This document shows, one piece after another, positions 8,674-15,834 of a stretch of DNA of 64,000 nucleotides; the stretch's first letter is position 1, and the number at the start of each line of letters is the position of its first letter. The notes under the pieces were generated by a model. That model was not told where the DNA came from. It searched no databases and was given only the letters and a program-made list of their open reading frames with translations. Position numbers and translations under genes: made by a program. Source of the stretch: Ignavibacteriales bacterium (GTDB lineage Bacteria; Bacteroidota; Ignavibacteria; Ignavibacteriales; Ignavibacteriaceae); the NCBI GenBank assembly GCA_003538625.1, contig DPRR01000007.1, positions 62,001-126,000 on the forward strand. The letters are read 5' to 3'.

Positions 8674-10299
8674 CTATTTTATTCGTTTGAACTCAATTCT
8701 TCTATTCAGTCTCTTGTTATCTTCAGTATCATTCGGAACTCTTGGATGTTCTTCGCCATATCCAACAGAAGTGATTCTGTCAGCGGGTATTCCCTTAGCA
8801 ACAAGCCATGCTTTAACAGCATCAGATCTTCTTTGCGATAGTTTTTGATTATAAGCATTACTTCCCACATTATCTGTATGCCCGCTTATTTCAACTACGA
8901 TATCAGGATGCATCTGTAATGTTTTAAGAGCGCCCATAAGAACTTTATCGGATTCAGGAGTGATTTCTGACTTATTGAAAGCAAAAGTAATTCCTTCAAG
9001 TACAATAGGTACATTCATTTTTACTACATCATCAGAAGGATCCAAAGGATCTGAGCCGCGTTTCACTTCAACTCCATCACCAATAGAACCGCCATCGGTA
9101 TCAACTGTTAGTGGATCGGTTTTGTAAGTCATTACTTCCTGATAATCATTTAGTCCATCACCATCTGTATCAGCTTTTAAAGGATCGGTTTTAAACAGCT
9201 TCGTCTCAACCGGGCTTCCAACTATTCTTAACTCGACATTTACTCCGTTAACTTCCTGTCCATCTTTTAATCCTTCACCGTCGGTATCTGCTTTTAATGG
9301 ATCGGTTTTATACTTCATTACTTCATCGCCATCATTTAATCCATCACCATCTGTATCAGCTTTTAAAGGATCGGTTTTGTATTTGTTGACTTCTTCACCG
9401 TCTTTTAATCCGTCATTATCTGTATCAGCAATAAGCGGATTTGTCCTTGTGGTTTTTACTTCCTGAGCATCACCTAATCCGTCTAAATCAGTATCTGCCT
9501 GTAACGGATTGGTTTTGTAGTTAAGATATTCTTCCCCATCATTCAATCCATCACCATCTGTATCAGGATTATTCGGGTCTGTACCAATTTCTTTTTCTAA
9601 ACATTTGCCAAGTCCATCATTATCTTTATCAGATTTACAATTTTCACCAGTAAATGTTAAACCTAAAGAAGCGCTGTAATATGAGTCCCAAAGATCTTCA
9701 CCAGCAGACGTTCTGTAGCCATCCAAATCATAAGTGGAAGACATTGCTCCGCCTAATCCAAAATCCAAAAGTACTCTTTCCCCAAGTGCAACTTCAATAC
9801 CAATACCGGCAGGAATAATTGCAACCCAGCCATCCGGTTCGGTAGCAACTCCGCCAACATTAGTTGGTTTGGTATCTACACTATAATGCATAATTCCGCC
9901 GCCAACATAGAAATACGGATTCCAGCCTTTCATATCGAAAGGACTCATCCTAAACCGTAATGTAACCGGAATTATTGTAGATTCGTATTCACCATTAGTT
10001 ACATTAGGATTATCAAAATAAGCCAGACCGGCATATTTTCCGTAACCTGCATTTAATGACAGTTCTAATGCATTATTTAATTCAACAGCAAAAAATCCTT
10101 CTGCAAGATATGAAGTCTTGAACCAATCGAAAGAAGTGTTGTCATTGCCACTAAGTCCTAAATTTGCAAATTCGTTTTCAGGAAATAATATGCTTCCCCG
10201 GATACCGAATTTGGTACCCCAATCTTTAAATTGTGCCTGGTTGGGTTGACTTAAAGCAACCAATCCAAGTAATACGAATAAGTAAACCAGTTTTTTCAT
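8674..10299 (-). CDS. OmpA-family outer membrane protein with thrombospondin type 3 repeats
   Basis: 541 residues. A signal peptide (ends near QPNQAQ) is followed by an outer-membrane beta-barrel-like domain (about 25-215). Six or more calcium-binding TSP3/EF-hand-like repeats follow at about 225-420 (DTDGDGLNDGEE and DTDLDGLGDAQE types). A peptidoglycan-binding OmpA domain ends the protein (VVEISGHTDNVGSNAYNQKL, then LNRRIEFKRIK). It links the outer membrane to the cell wall. It has its own operator copy E6 (164 nt upstream) and an intrinsic terminator. Confidence 0.92.
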   Translation of the reverse strand: MKKLVYLFVLLGLVALSQPNQAQFKDWGTKFGIRGSILFPENEFANLGLSGNDNTSFDWFKTSYLAEGFFAVELNNALELSLNAGYGKYAGLAYFDNPNVTNGEYESTIIPVTLRFRMSPFDMKGWNPYFYVGGGIMHYSVDTKPTNVGGVATEPDGWVAIIPAGIGIEVALGERVLLDFGLGGAMSSTYDLDGYRTSAGEDLWDSYYSASLGLTFTGENCKSDKDNDGLGKCLEKEIGTDPNNPDTDGDGLNDGEEYLNYKTNPLQADTDLDGLGDAQEVKTTRTNPLIADTDNDGLKDGEEVNKYKTDPLKADTDGDGLNDGDEVMKYKTDPLKADTDGEGLKDGQEVNGVNVELRIVGSPVETKLFKTDPLKADTDGDGLNDYQEVMTYKTDPLTVDTDGGSIGDGVEVKRGSDPLDPSDDVVKMNVPIVLEGITFAFNKSEITPESDKVLMGALKTLQMHPDIVVEISGHTDNVGSNAYNQKLSQRRSDAVKAWLVAKGIPADRITSVGYGEEHPRVPNDTEDNKRLNRRIEFKRIK

Positions 10300-10434
10300 T
10301 TTATCCTCGTTGTGTTTGTTTGTATTTGCAGCGTATTTTTATTTAAAAGCGCTTATTTCGAAATATTTTTTTTTATTGTACAGATTATTCTTTTAGAAAA
10401 TCTTATAATCAGCCTTTTCTTTTATCAGGGCACT

Positions 10435-10505
10435 ATAACTTAACAGAGGCAGCGCATTCAATCAATCGTACAAAGGGATGAAAAAGGGACTACATCTTTT
10501 AGATG
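10435..10505 (-). promoter_or_regulatory. Shared operator-promoter element, copy E6
   Basis: Plus strand: CAATC (10463-10467, itself preceded by a second overlapping CAATC), 8 nt, GGATGAAAAAGGG, then ACTACATCTTTTAGATGA. On the minus strand TAAGTTAT (10442-10435) lies exactly 20 nt past the TTG. Confidence 0.75.
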
Positions 10506-10630
10506 ATATTATTTGGTTTTTTCCTGAGAAGTAAAACTTGGGAATAAAATATTTCTCCATTTTCGTTTTTATCAGATGGTAAATATTGTATTCTTAAAAG
10601 ATCTTTCTATCAAGTGCACTAAACTAAAAT

Positions 10631-10669
10631 CCCCATAATGTCCCTGGAATTTTAAGCTACAGGGACATT
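10631..10669 (-). terminator. Terminator-like hairpin after the second OmpA gene
   Basis: A 10-bp stem AATGTCCCTG with CAGGGACATT encloses a 13-nt loop. On the minus strand it is followed by ATGGGGATTTTAGTTT, a weak T-tract. It lies 22 nt past the stop at 10691. Confidence 0.65.
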
Positions 10670-10690
10670 AATACATTCTTTAAATATTAA

Positions 10691-11791
10691 TTATTTAATA
10701 ATTTTAAATACAATTCTTCTATTCATTGCTCTGCCGTCTTCAGATTCATTGTTTGCAATCGGATTGCCTTTTCCGTAACCGATTGTTGAAAGTCTGTTTG
10801 CAGCAATACCTTTAGATATAAGATAAGCTTTGACTGTTTCAGCTCTCTCTACAGAAAGTTTTTGGTTGTATTCTTCGGTTCCGATGTAATCCGTATAACC
10901 TTCAATCTCAACTTTAATCTCAGGTCTGTCATTTAATAACTTTACTGATTTATCAAGTACAGAATATGATTCGGGTAATAGTTCCGATTTATCGAATGCA
11001 AAATTAACGCCGATCAGAACCAGTCTGTCATCTGAAACAGCAATTATATTTTTTTCAACTACAACTTCTTTAATAACTTCTTTTGGAATGTGCTTCTTGA
11101 TCATAGATTCAATTTTGTTGTAGTCAGTCATGTCTTTCATATCCATCGTAATTCCCTCGCAGGGTTCGCACTGCTCCGACTTTTTGCCTCTGTCAAAATA
11201 GAAATTGAGACCGGCGCTAAGATTTATATAAGAATCCCGTCCGTTCAACTCAGCAGGAACAATAGTTCCTTCAAGCTCTGAATTGTTTGTCATATGATAA
11301 CCAAACTCCGTAACTAAACTCCAGCTTGGATTAAATTTGAATTCAGCACCACCACCTACATTTAATTGCGATCCGAATTTATTATCATCGGGAGGAGTTG
11401 TTTGACCATTAGTTATTGATTTGTGATTGAACCCAACTCCTGCAAACAGATAAGGTGAAACCGGTTCGCATGGAACAAGATATAATAGCAAATCCAGATC
11501 TCCTGTAATAAGATTAGTCTCAGCTGTATTTGCGATAAAATTTGCATCGCTCCATTCTCCTTCCAGATGAGAATATCCGCCTTTAAATCTTAATCCAACA
11601 TGTTCAGAAAAATTTCGTTGGATTGAAAGATATGCTCCATAATCAGAGTTTAATGAGGTTATGTTCACTGATTGAAATCTGGGATAACTGAAACCAAAAC
11701 CAAATGCCCAGCTATCAGTTACTGTTTGTGCTTGTAATACACCCATGCTAATAGTTAGCATCAATGTAAGCGTAATTAAGAAAAATTTCAT
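10691..11791 (-). CDS. OmpA-family outer membrane protein
   Basis: 366 residues. A signal peptide (ends LQAQ) and an eight-strand-type beta-barrel (about 22-200, ending in SYINLSAGLNFYF) are followed by a linker with CEPCEG (two Cys) and a C-terminal OmpA domain. Landmarks of the last are NFAFDKSELLPESYSVLDKS, VEIEGYTDYIGTEEYNQKL and AMNRRIVFKIIK. It lacks the TSP3 repeats of its neighbour. No operator copy lies directly upstream. It sits 177 nt downstream of the ice-binding-like gene, so it is either co-transcribed with it past a weak hairpin or has its own promoter. Confidence 0.9.
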   Translation of the reverse strand: MKFFLITLTLMLTISMGVLQAQTVTDSWAFGFGFSYPRFQSVNITSLNSDYGAYLSIQRNFSEHVGLRFKGGYSHLEGEWSDANFIANTAETNLITGDLDLLLYLVPCEPVSPYLFAGVGFNHKSITNGQTTPPDDNKFGSQLNVGGGAEFKFNPSWSLVTEFGYHMTNNSELEGTIVPAELNGRDSYINLSAGLNFYFDRGKKSEQCEPCEGITMDMKDMTDYNKIESMIKKHIPKEVIKEVVVEKNIIAVSDDRLVLIGVNFAFDKSELLPESYSVLDKSVKLLNDRPEIKVEIEGYTDYIGTEEYNQKLSVERAETVKAYLISKGIAANRLSTIGYGKGNPIANNESEDGRAMNRRIVFKIIK

Positions 11792-11910
11792 TTCAAGTTG
11801 CCTTTATATTTTTAAATCATTGTAGTACTATTTGAAACAGTACTTTTAAAATTATTATTGATCAATTATTCAAACAGTGCCATCAGTTTGCACACACATT
11901 TGAAATCTTA

Positions 11911-11937
11911 AGGTGAGAAGTTTTAATCTCCTCACCT
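11911..11937 (-). terminator. Weak hairpin after the ice-binding-like gene
   Basis: The dyad AGGTGAG...CTCACCT lies 32 nt past the stop of the 11969-13558 gene. The minus-strand downstream sequence TAAGATTT gives a poor T-tract, so termination may be partial. Confidence 0.4.
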
Positions 11938-11968
11938 AATCATTTATATATTCACTTACTTATAAATG

Positions 11969-13558
11969 CTACGGTACATTTACAACAGTATTTACCATTG
12001 TAACAGAAGCATTAAGACTCAAAGCTCTTCCGTTAAGTGTGGTAAGTGCAACAACACCTGCAGTCGAAAAAGTAACGCCTGAATAAGCGATAATTGTTCC
12101 GACCATAGTACCACCGCCTGCACCATTAATTGTTGCAGCACTACCAACCTGCCAATACACATTATTAGCATTTGCACCATTTATAAGAATGATGCTGCGT
12201 GGTTGTCCGGCTAAACCTACAGTAAGTGTTTGTGCCATCTGAAAAACCCACACTGCGTTAGGATCATTCTGCGCATCAAGTGTTAAATCACCTGATGTGA
12301 TATCAAATGTTCCGGATCCAGAGGTATAAGTTCCGGGTGCTAAAACTAATCCACCCAACTCACCCGCGCCTGGATCAGGTCCGCCCGGTAGTCCGGCAAG
12401 ATAGTTAAATGCTGTTGTAGCATCTATTAATGCCTGTTGAGCAATAGCAAATTTTTCCGCTGTGCCCGGTGCTGGTGGGGCGGAATAGATTACTCCATTA
12501 ACTGTACCGATATTTAGGGTAGTTTCGGTAAAAACATTTCCACCCGTATCATGAAATCCGGTAACTAAAGTCGAGGCTGCTGTTGTTCCTATATTACCAT
12601 TAATGACAGTAAAAATTCCCTGATTGGTATGTCCGGCACTTCCTCCAAAACCTCCAAAAGTACTTGCGGTTCCAAGATCTATTATAATACCTCCTGATGC
12701 AAAGTTAGCAGCTAATATTCTGTTTCCAATTATTGTAAAAGTATAACTTGCATTTGTTGATACTTCGGTTCCATTTTCTGTCCAGTTAGTAAATGTATAC
12801 CCGGAATTTGGCGTTGCGGTTACCGTAACTGATGACCCTGAATTAAATGTACCGCTACCGCTCGTTGTTCCACCCGCTGTTGGATTTGATGATAGTGAAA
12901 CGGTATAAGAACTCCCAGTCTCAAAATTTGCTACTAATGTTCTGTTTCCAATTATTGTAAAAGTATAACTTGCATTTGTTGATACTTCGGTTCCGTTTTC
13001 TGTCCAGTTTGTAAAGATATATCCGGAATTTGGTGTTGCGGTTACCGTGACTGATGATCCTGAATTAAATGTACCGCTACCGCTTGTTGTTCCACCAGCT
13101 GTTGGATTTGATGATAATGCTACTGTATAATTGGTGCTGGTTGTCCCTGTTGTAAAACTCCAGACATAGTTATCAGCCAGACCATTGCCATCAAGATCCT
13201 TTGCCCCGATTTTAACCGTAGCCGTATAAAGCGTACTAGCTGTTAGATTACTTGTAGGCGAAAATGTTGCTGTAGTACCAGAGTATGTAACAGTACCTGG
13301 AACAAGAGTCGTACCTTGCATCAACGTAAATGTTGCGGTAGTTAGTGTAGCAGAATTCATCACTTCACTAAAAGTAGCAGCAATTTGTTGATTCAATGCA
13401 ACATTTGTGGCGGCATTTACGGGCACAGTAGATATTACTGTAGGTGCATTCCCGGCGGGTGGATAAACTATCCCTAGTCTATCGTCGCAACCGGCAATCA
13501 TCATTACCAGCATCAGTGGTATTAGCCACAACATCGAATAGTTTTTAATTTTGTTCAT
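11969..13558 (-). CDS. Lipoprotein with Big_5 domain, two repeats and an ice-binding-like DUF3494 domain
   Basis: 529 residues. The signal ends in a lipobox (MMIAGC, Cys24). Residues about 38-140 are a Big_5-type Ig domain (VISTVPVNAATNVALNQQIA and YVWSFTTGT). Two nearly identical 74-residue units follow at about 144-290 (VALSSNPTAGGTTSGSGTFN and NWTENGTEVSTNASYTF). The C-terminus is a DUF3494 domain (ATFNYLAGLPGG, LGGLVLAPGTYTSGSGTFDI, DPNAVWVFQMA, MVGTIIAYSGVTF). DUF3494 is the fold of bacterial ice-binding proteins, but many members have unknown ligands. Operator copy E7 precedes it, so it is grouped with the stress genes. Confidence 0.88.
   Translation of the reverse strand: MNKIKNYSMLWLIPLMLVMMIAGCDDRLGIVYPPAGNAPTVISTVPVNAATNVALNQQIAATFSEVMNSATLTTATFTLMQGTTLVPGTVTYSGTTATFSPTSNLTASTLYTATVKIGAKDLDGNGLADNYVWSFTTGTTSTNYTVALSSNPTAGGTTSGSGTFNSGSSVTVTATPNSGYIFTNWTENGTEVSTNASYTFTIIGNRTLVANFETGSSYTVSLSSNPTAGGTTSGSGTFNSGSSVTVTATPNSGYTFTNWTENGTEVSTNASYTFTIIGNRILAANFASGGIIIDLGTASTFGGFGGSAGHTNQGIFTVINGNIGTTAASTLVTGFHDTGGNVFTETTLNIGTVNGVIYSAPPAPGTAEKFAIAQQALIDATTAFNYLAGLPGGPDPGAGELGGLVLAPGTYTSGSGTFDITSGDLTLDAQNDPNAVWVFQMAQTLTVGLAGQPRSIILINGANANNVYWQVGSAATINGAGGGTMVGTIIAYSGVTFSTAGVVALTTLNGRALSLNASVTMVNTVVNVP
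12690..13133 (-). repeat. Two tandem 222-bp coding repeats
   Basis: The segment starting near TGTTTCCAATTATTG recurs at 12721 and 12943, giving a period of 222 bp (74 codons). The two copies are almost identical at the DNA level, including silent positions. This indicates a recent duplication or gene-conversion event inside the DUF3494 gene. Confidence 0.85.
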
Positions 13559-13609
13559 TAATGATTAACTCCTTATGATTAAATTTAGTTTTATCGATTT
13601 ATTACAAAA

Positions 13610-13682
13610 AAATATTACGCAACTATTGCATAACACGTAATAGAGCATTGGGATGAAAAAAGGGTTAATACTTTTAAATGAG
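13610..13682 (-). promoter_or_regulatory. Shared operator-promoter element, copy E7 (diverged)
   Basis: Plus strand: GGATGAAAAAAGGG at 13651, then TTAATACTTTTAAATGA. The CAATC position is TAATA here. On the minus strand TAATATTT (13617-13610) still lies exactly 20 nt past the corresponding trinucleotide. The start of the DUF3494 gene is 52 nt below the box. Confidence 0.55.
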
Positions 13683-13773
13683 ATTAATGAGGTTTGTATT
13701 GATGAAAAAATTATTATTGCGGATACAATTTTATAAAGTTGTATTCAAATAATAAGCAAATATAATTAATCGT

Positions 13774-14448
13774 CTATTCTGTTCTGATTTCAGCTAATTC
13801 AAAATCAATGGTTCCATATCCTAAAACGTCTCTAAGCAATCCCATCATTCCTCCGCCTTCAATTATAATCCTTGCTTTTATTAAACCAAGACCCTCAGCA
13901 TACCATTCTGTTATTCTATTTTTAACATCTTCACCGGATTCAATAATTGTTTCTATTTTTATTGCTTCTATGTTTCCGGCTTTTGTCATAATAAATTCTT
14001 TTGCAAATGCTTTCCCCGTAACCTTTACCTTATTTACATCACCATCTGAATATTCTTCCCCCTCCCATTCCCACCGGGCACCTGGTAATAACGGAAGAGG
14101 AAATCTTAATAAAGGTTTGCTGTATGTAACCGTAGCTTCTTTTTTTAAGAATAAAAATATTTTTAAGTATTGATATGTTTTTATTGAATAAACGCCATCT
14201 TCCTTTATCATTAAGGATTGTTTGTATTTAAAATCATCTCCCTCGCTAAGGCTAATAATCAACTCCCCATCCTGAATATATTTTGTACTGCTTTCGCCAA
14301 ACGATGATTCATACACCAATATCTGACCATTGTTTATTGGAAAGTATGAGTTTGATATTTTAGCGGTTTTCTTTTCGTAAGATGAATTGATACTAATTGC
14401 CGAGAATAATAATGCCGCAATAATTAGATAGAGTGATTTGTTTTTCAT
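13774..14448 (-). CDS. Exported protein of unknown function
   Basis: 224 residues. A signal sequence (LYLIIAALLFSAISINSS) is followed by a beta-rich domain with SYFPINNGQILVYESSFG, LPLLPGARWEWEGEE and ITEWYAEGLGLIKARI. The pattern 'Y-FP-NxGxxxxYE...LPGxxWE...EWYAxGxGLIK' is that of small periplasmic or secreted proteins common in Bacteroidota/Chlorobi genomes with no known function. Operator copy E8 lies 262 nt upstream with a strong hairpin in the intervening leader. Confidence 0.75.
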   Translation of the reverse strand: MKNKSLYLIIAALLFSAISINSSYEKKTAKISNSYFPINNGQILVYESSFGESSTKYIQDGELIISLSEGDDFKYKQSLMIKEDGVYSIKTYQYLKIFLFLKKEATVTYSKPLLRFPLPLLPGARWEWEGEEYSDGDVNKVKVTGKAFAKEFIMTKAGNIEAIKIETIIESGEDVKNRITEWYAEGLGLIKARIIIEGGGMMGLLRDVLGYGTIDFELAEIRTE

Positions 14449-14546
14449 ATAAATTAGATTTTAAAAGTGAGAAAAATGGAAATGAGTTTACTAATTATCT
14501 GTGTCAGATAAACATTAGTGGATTCTCACAGCAATCCTTAAATAAT

Positions 14547-14585
14547 TTCCCAACTGCAAACTTAGTCCAGGTTTGCAGTCGGGAA
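14547..14585 (-). promoter_or_regulatory. Strong RNA hairpin in the E8 leader
   Basis: On the minus strand TTCCCGACTGCAAAC pairs with GTTTGCAGTTGGGAA as a 15-bp stem (one G-U pair) around a 9-nt loop. It lies between the inferred E8 start of transcription and the ATG at 14448. The downstream ATTATTT is a poor T-tract. It may be a stabilising or attenuating leader structure, or the end of a short RNA. Confidence 0.6.
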
Positions 14586-14681
14586 TGGTGGATCTATACA
14601 CAATCAACAGTTTATAAAGCCAACACTAATTTTCTTAACTATTCTTAATCTTATAGCTTTATTGTCCTGTTCATTGCTGAA

Positions 14682-14752
14682 CAATCATATTGAGAAATAC
14701 CATTGATAACAATCACCCAAAAGGATGAAAAAGGATTTAAATCTTTGGAATG
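14682..14752 (-). promoter_or_regulatory. Shared operator-promoter element, copy E8
   Basis: Plus strand: CAATC (14710-14714), 8 nt, GGATGAAAAAGG, then ATTTAAATCTTTGGAATGA. On the minus strand TATGATTG (14689-14682) lies exactly 20 nt past the TTG and is the closest match in the set to TAnnTTTG. Confidence 0.7.
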
Positions 14753-14773
14753 AATTATAGAGAGAAAGTTGAA

Positions 14774-15472
14774 TTATTCGTCCAGTAACGAAGTTTCGTC
14801 GATCTCTGTTTTGTAAACATCAGAAAGATGTGCATGCTTTGCTATCTGTACACGTGTGTTGAGAGCCAATTTTTCCAGGATATTGTGTACGTGACTTTTT
14901 ACTGTATATATTGAAAGGTGAAGTTGTTGTGCAATTTCTTTATTGGTACTCCCATCAGCGATTAATGCAATAACCTGCCGTTCACGTTTAGTCATAGTAA
15001 TTGATTCGGCTAACTTTTTGGGTGCTAATCCATTAACGGCATGATCAACTATTTGTGAAAAAAGCGATCCGGTTAAGTGCGGCGGTAGAACCCGGACACC
15101 CTCATAAATAGATCTTATCGTCTTTAAAAATTCCGTAACGCTAATATCTTTTAACATAAATCCAGAAACACCGGCTTGCACAAATTCAAATACATCTGTT
15201 TGTAATGGAATAAGATCCATGACTATGATTTTGACTACGGGAAAATCATTCTGAACTAACTTTACAATTTGCAAACTATTCTGACTTCTTAAACCGAGAT
15301 CGAGAAGCACTATATGTGGTCTTGTGTTTTTGATAAGAGCTAGAATATTTTCGCCATTTCCGACCGTTGAGACAACATTCATATCAGGCTGTTTTTTTAA
15401 CAGCGCAGCAATACCTTCCCGCAAGAGCCGATTGTCTTCAATTAGGAGTATTTTGATTTTTTTTGATATCAT
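14774..15472 (-). CDS. LuxR/NarL-family response regulator
   Basis: 232 residues. The receiver domain (4-122) has acidic residues E12/D13, phosphoacceptor Asp58 (HIVLLDLGL) and Lys108 (FMLKDIS). The LuxR-type HTH is at about 158-220 (MTKRERQVIALIADGSTNKE, LSIYTVKSHVHNILEKL). No partner kinase is adjacent. It stands at the head of the minus-strand block whose units carry the E1-E8 operators, and the operators are dyads as expected for dimeric NarL-type regulators. It is therefore the best local candidate for their regulator, by inference only. Its own upstream region has no clear operator copy. Confidence 0.92.
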   Translation of the reverse strand: MISKKIKILLIEDNRLLREGIAALLKKQPDMNVVSTVGNGENILALIKNTRPHIVLLDLGLRSQNSLQIVKLVQNDFPVVKIIVMDLIPLQTDVFEFVQAGVSGFMLKDISVTEFLKTIRSIYEGVRVLPPHLTGSLFSQIVDHAVNGLAPKKLAESITMTKRERQVIALIADGSTNKEIAQQLHLSIYTVKSHVHNILEKLALNTRVQIAKHAHLSDVYKTEIDETSLLDE

Positions 15473-15834
15473 ATGGAAATCGAAAAATGTAAGCGAATTC
15501 TTTTTATTAAAAATTTTGTATTCTAAAATAAATATTATTGCTCGTTATTCAAACGATATATTTTTTTTGTGAGTGTAAACCTACTTTAGTTATTATCATT
15601 AACATAATAATCTATTTAGGTATCAATACTATTGGGATTGGCTTATTATCCCGGGGTATTAAAAAAACGCCAGGAGTTGTAATAAGACTTAAAAATTTAT
15701 AATAAAGTTTTAATTTTGTCTTAGAATAGATTTTTATAAAAGCTTTGCTAAATATATTTTTAGTTCATTAAAATAATGATTGATAATAATTTAAAGGAAT
15801 TGTTCACATCAAAATAGTAGAGTACATATTACTA
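15473..15834. other. Divergent intergenic region, no gene seen
   Basis: 362 nt between the minus-strand response regulator and the plus-strand AraC-type gene. It is very AT-rich apart from a short patch around 15629-15675 (TATCCCGGGGTATT). No operator copy of the E family, no RNA gene and no convincing ORF were seen. Promoters for both flanking genes must lie here. Confidence 0.5.

Larger units (their letters stand above)
10300..10690. other. Intergenic region with copy E6 and a terminator
   Basis: A 391-nt gap between two OmpA genes. It holds operator-promoter E6 (10435-10505), a ~135-nt AT-rich inferred leader, and the terminator-like hairpin of the upstream OmpA gene (10631-10669). No gene is seen. 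Confidence 0.7.
14449..14773. other. Intergenic region with copy E8 and a leader hairpin
   Basis: A 325-nt gap below the LuxR-type regulator. It contains operator-promoter E8 (14682-14752) and a 15-bp hairpin (14547-14585). A plus-strand frame at 14433-14648 has no family signal and runs through the hairpin, so it is not called. Confidence 0.65.

Noticed and set aside
14433..14648. 71-residue plus-strand frame
   Set aside because: It runs through a strong hairpin in the E8 leader and resembles no protein.
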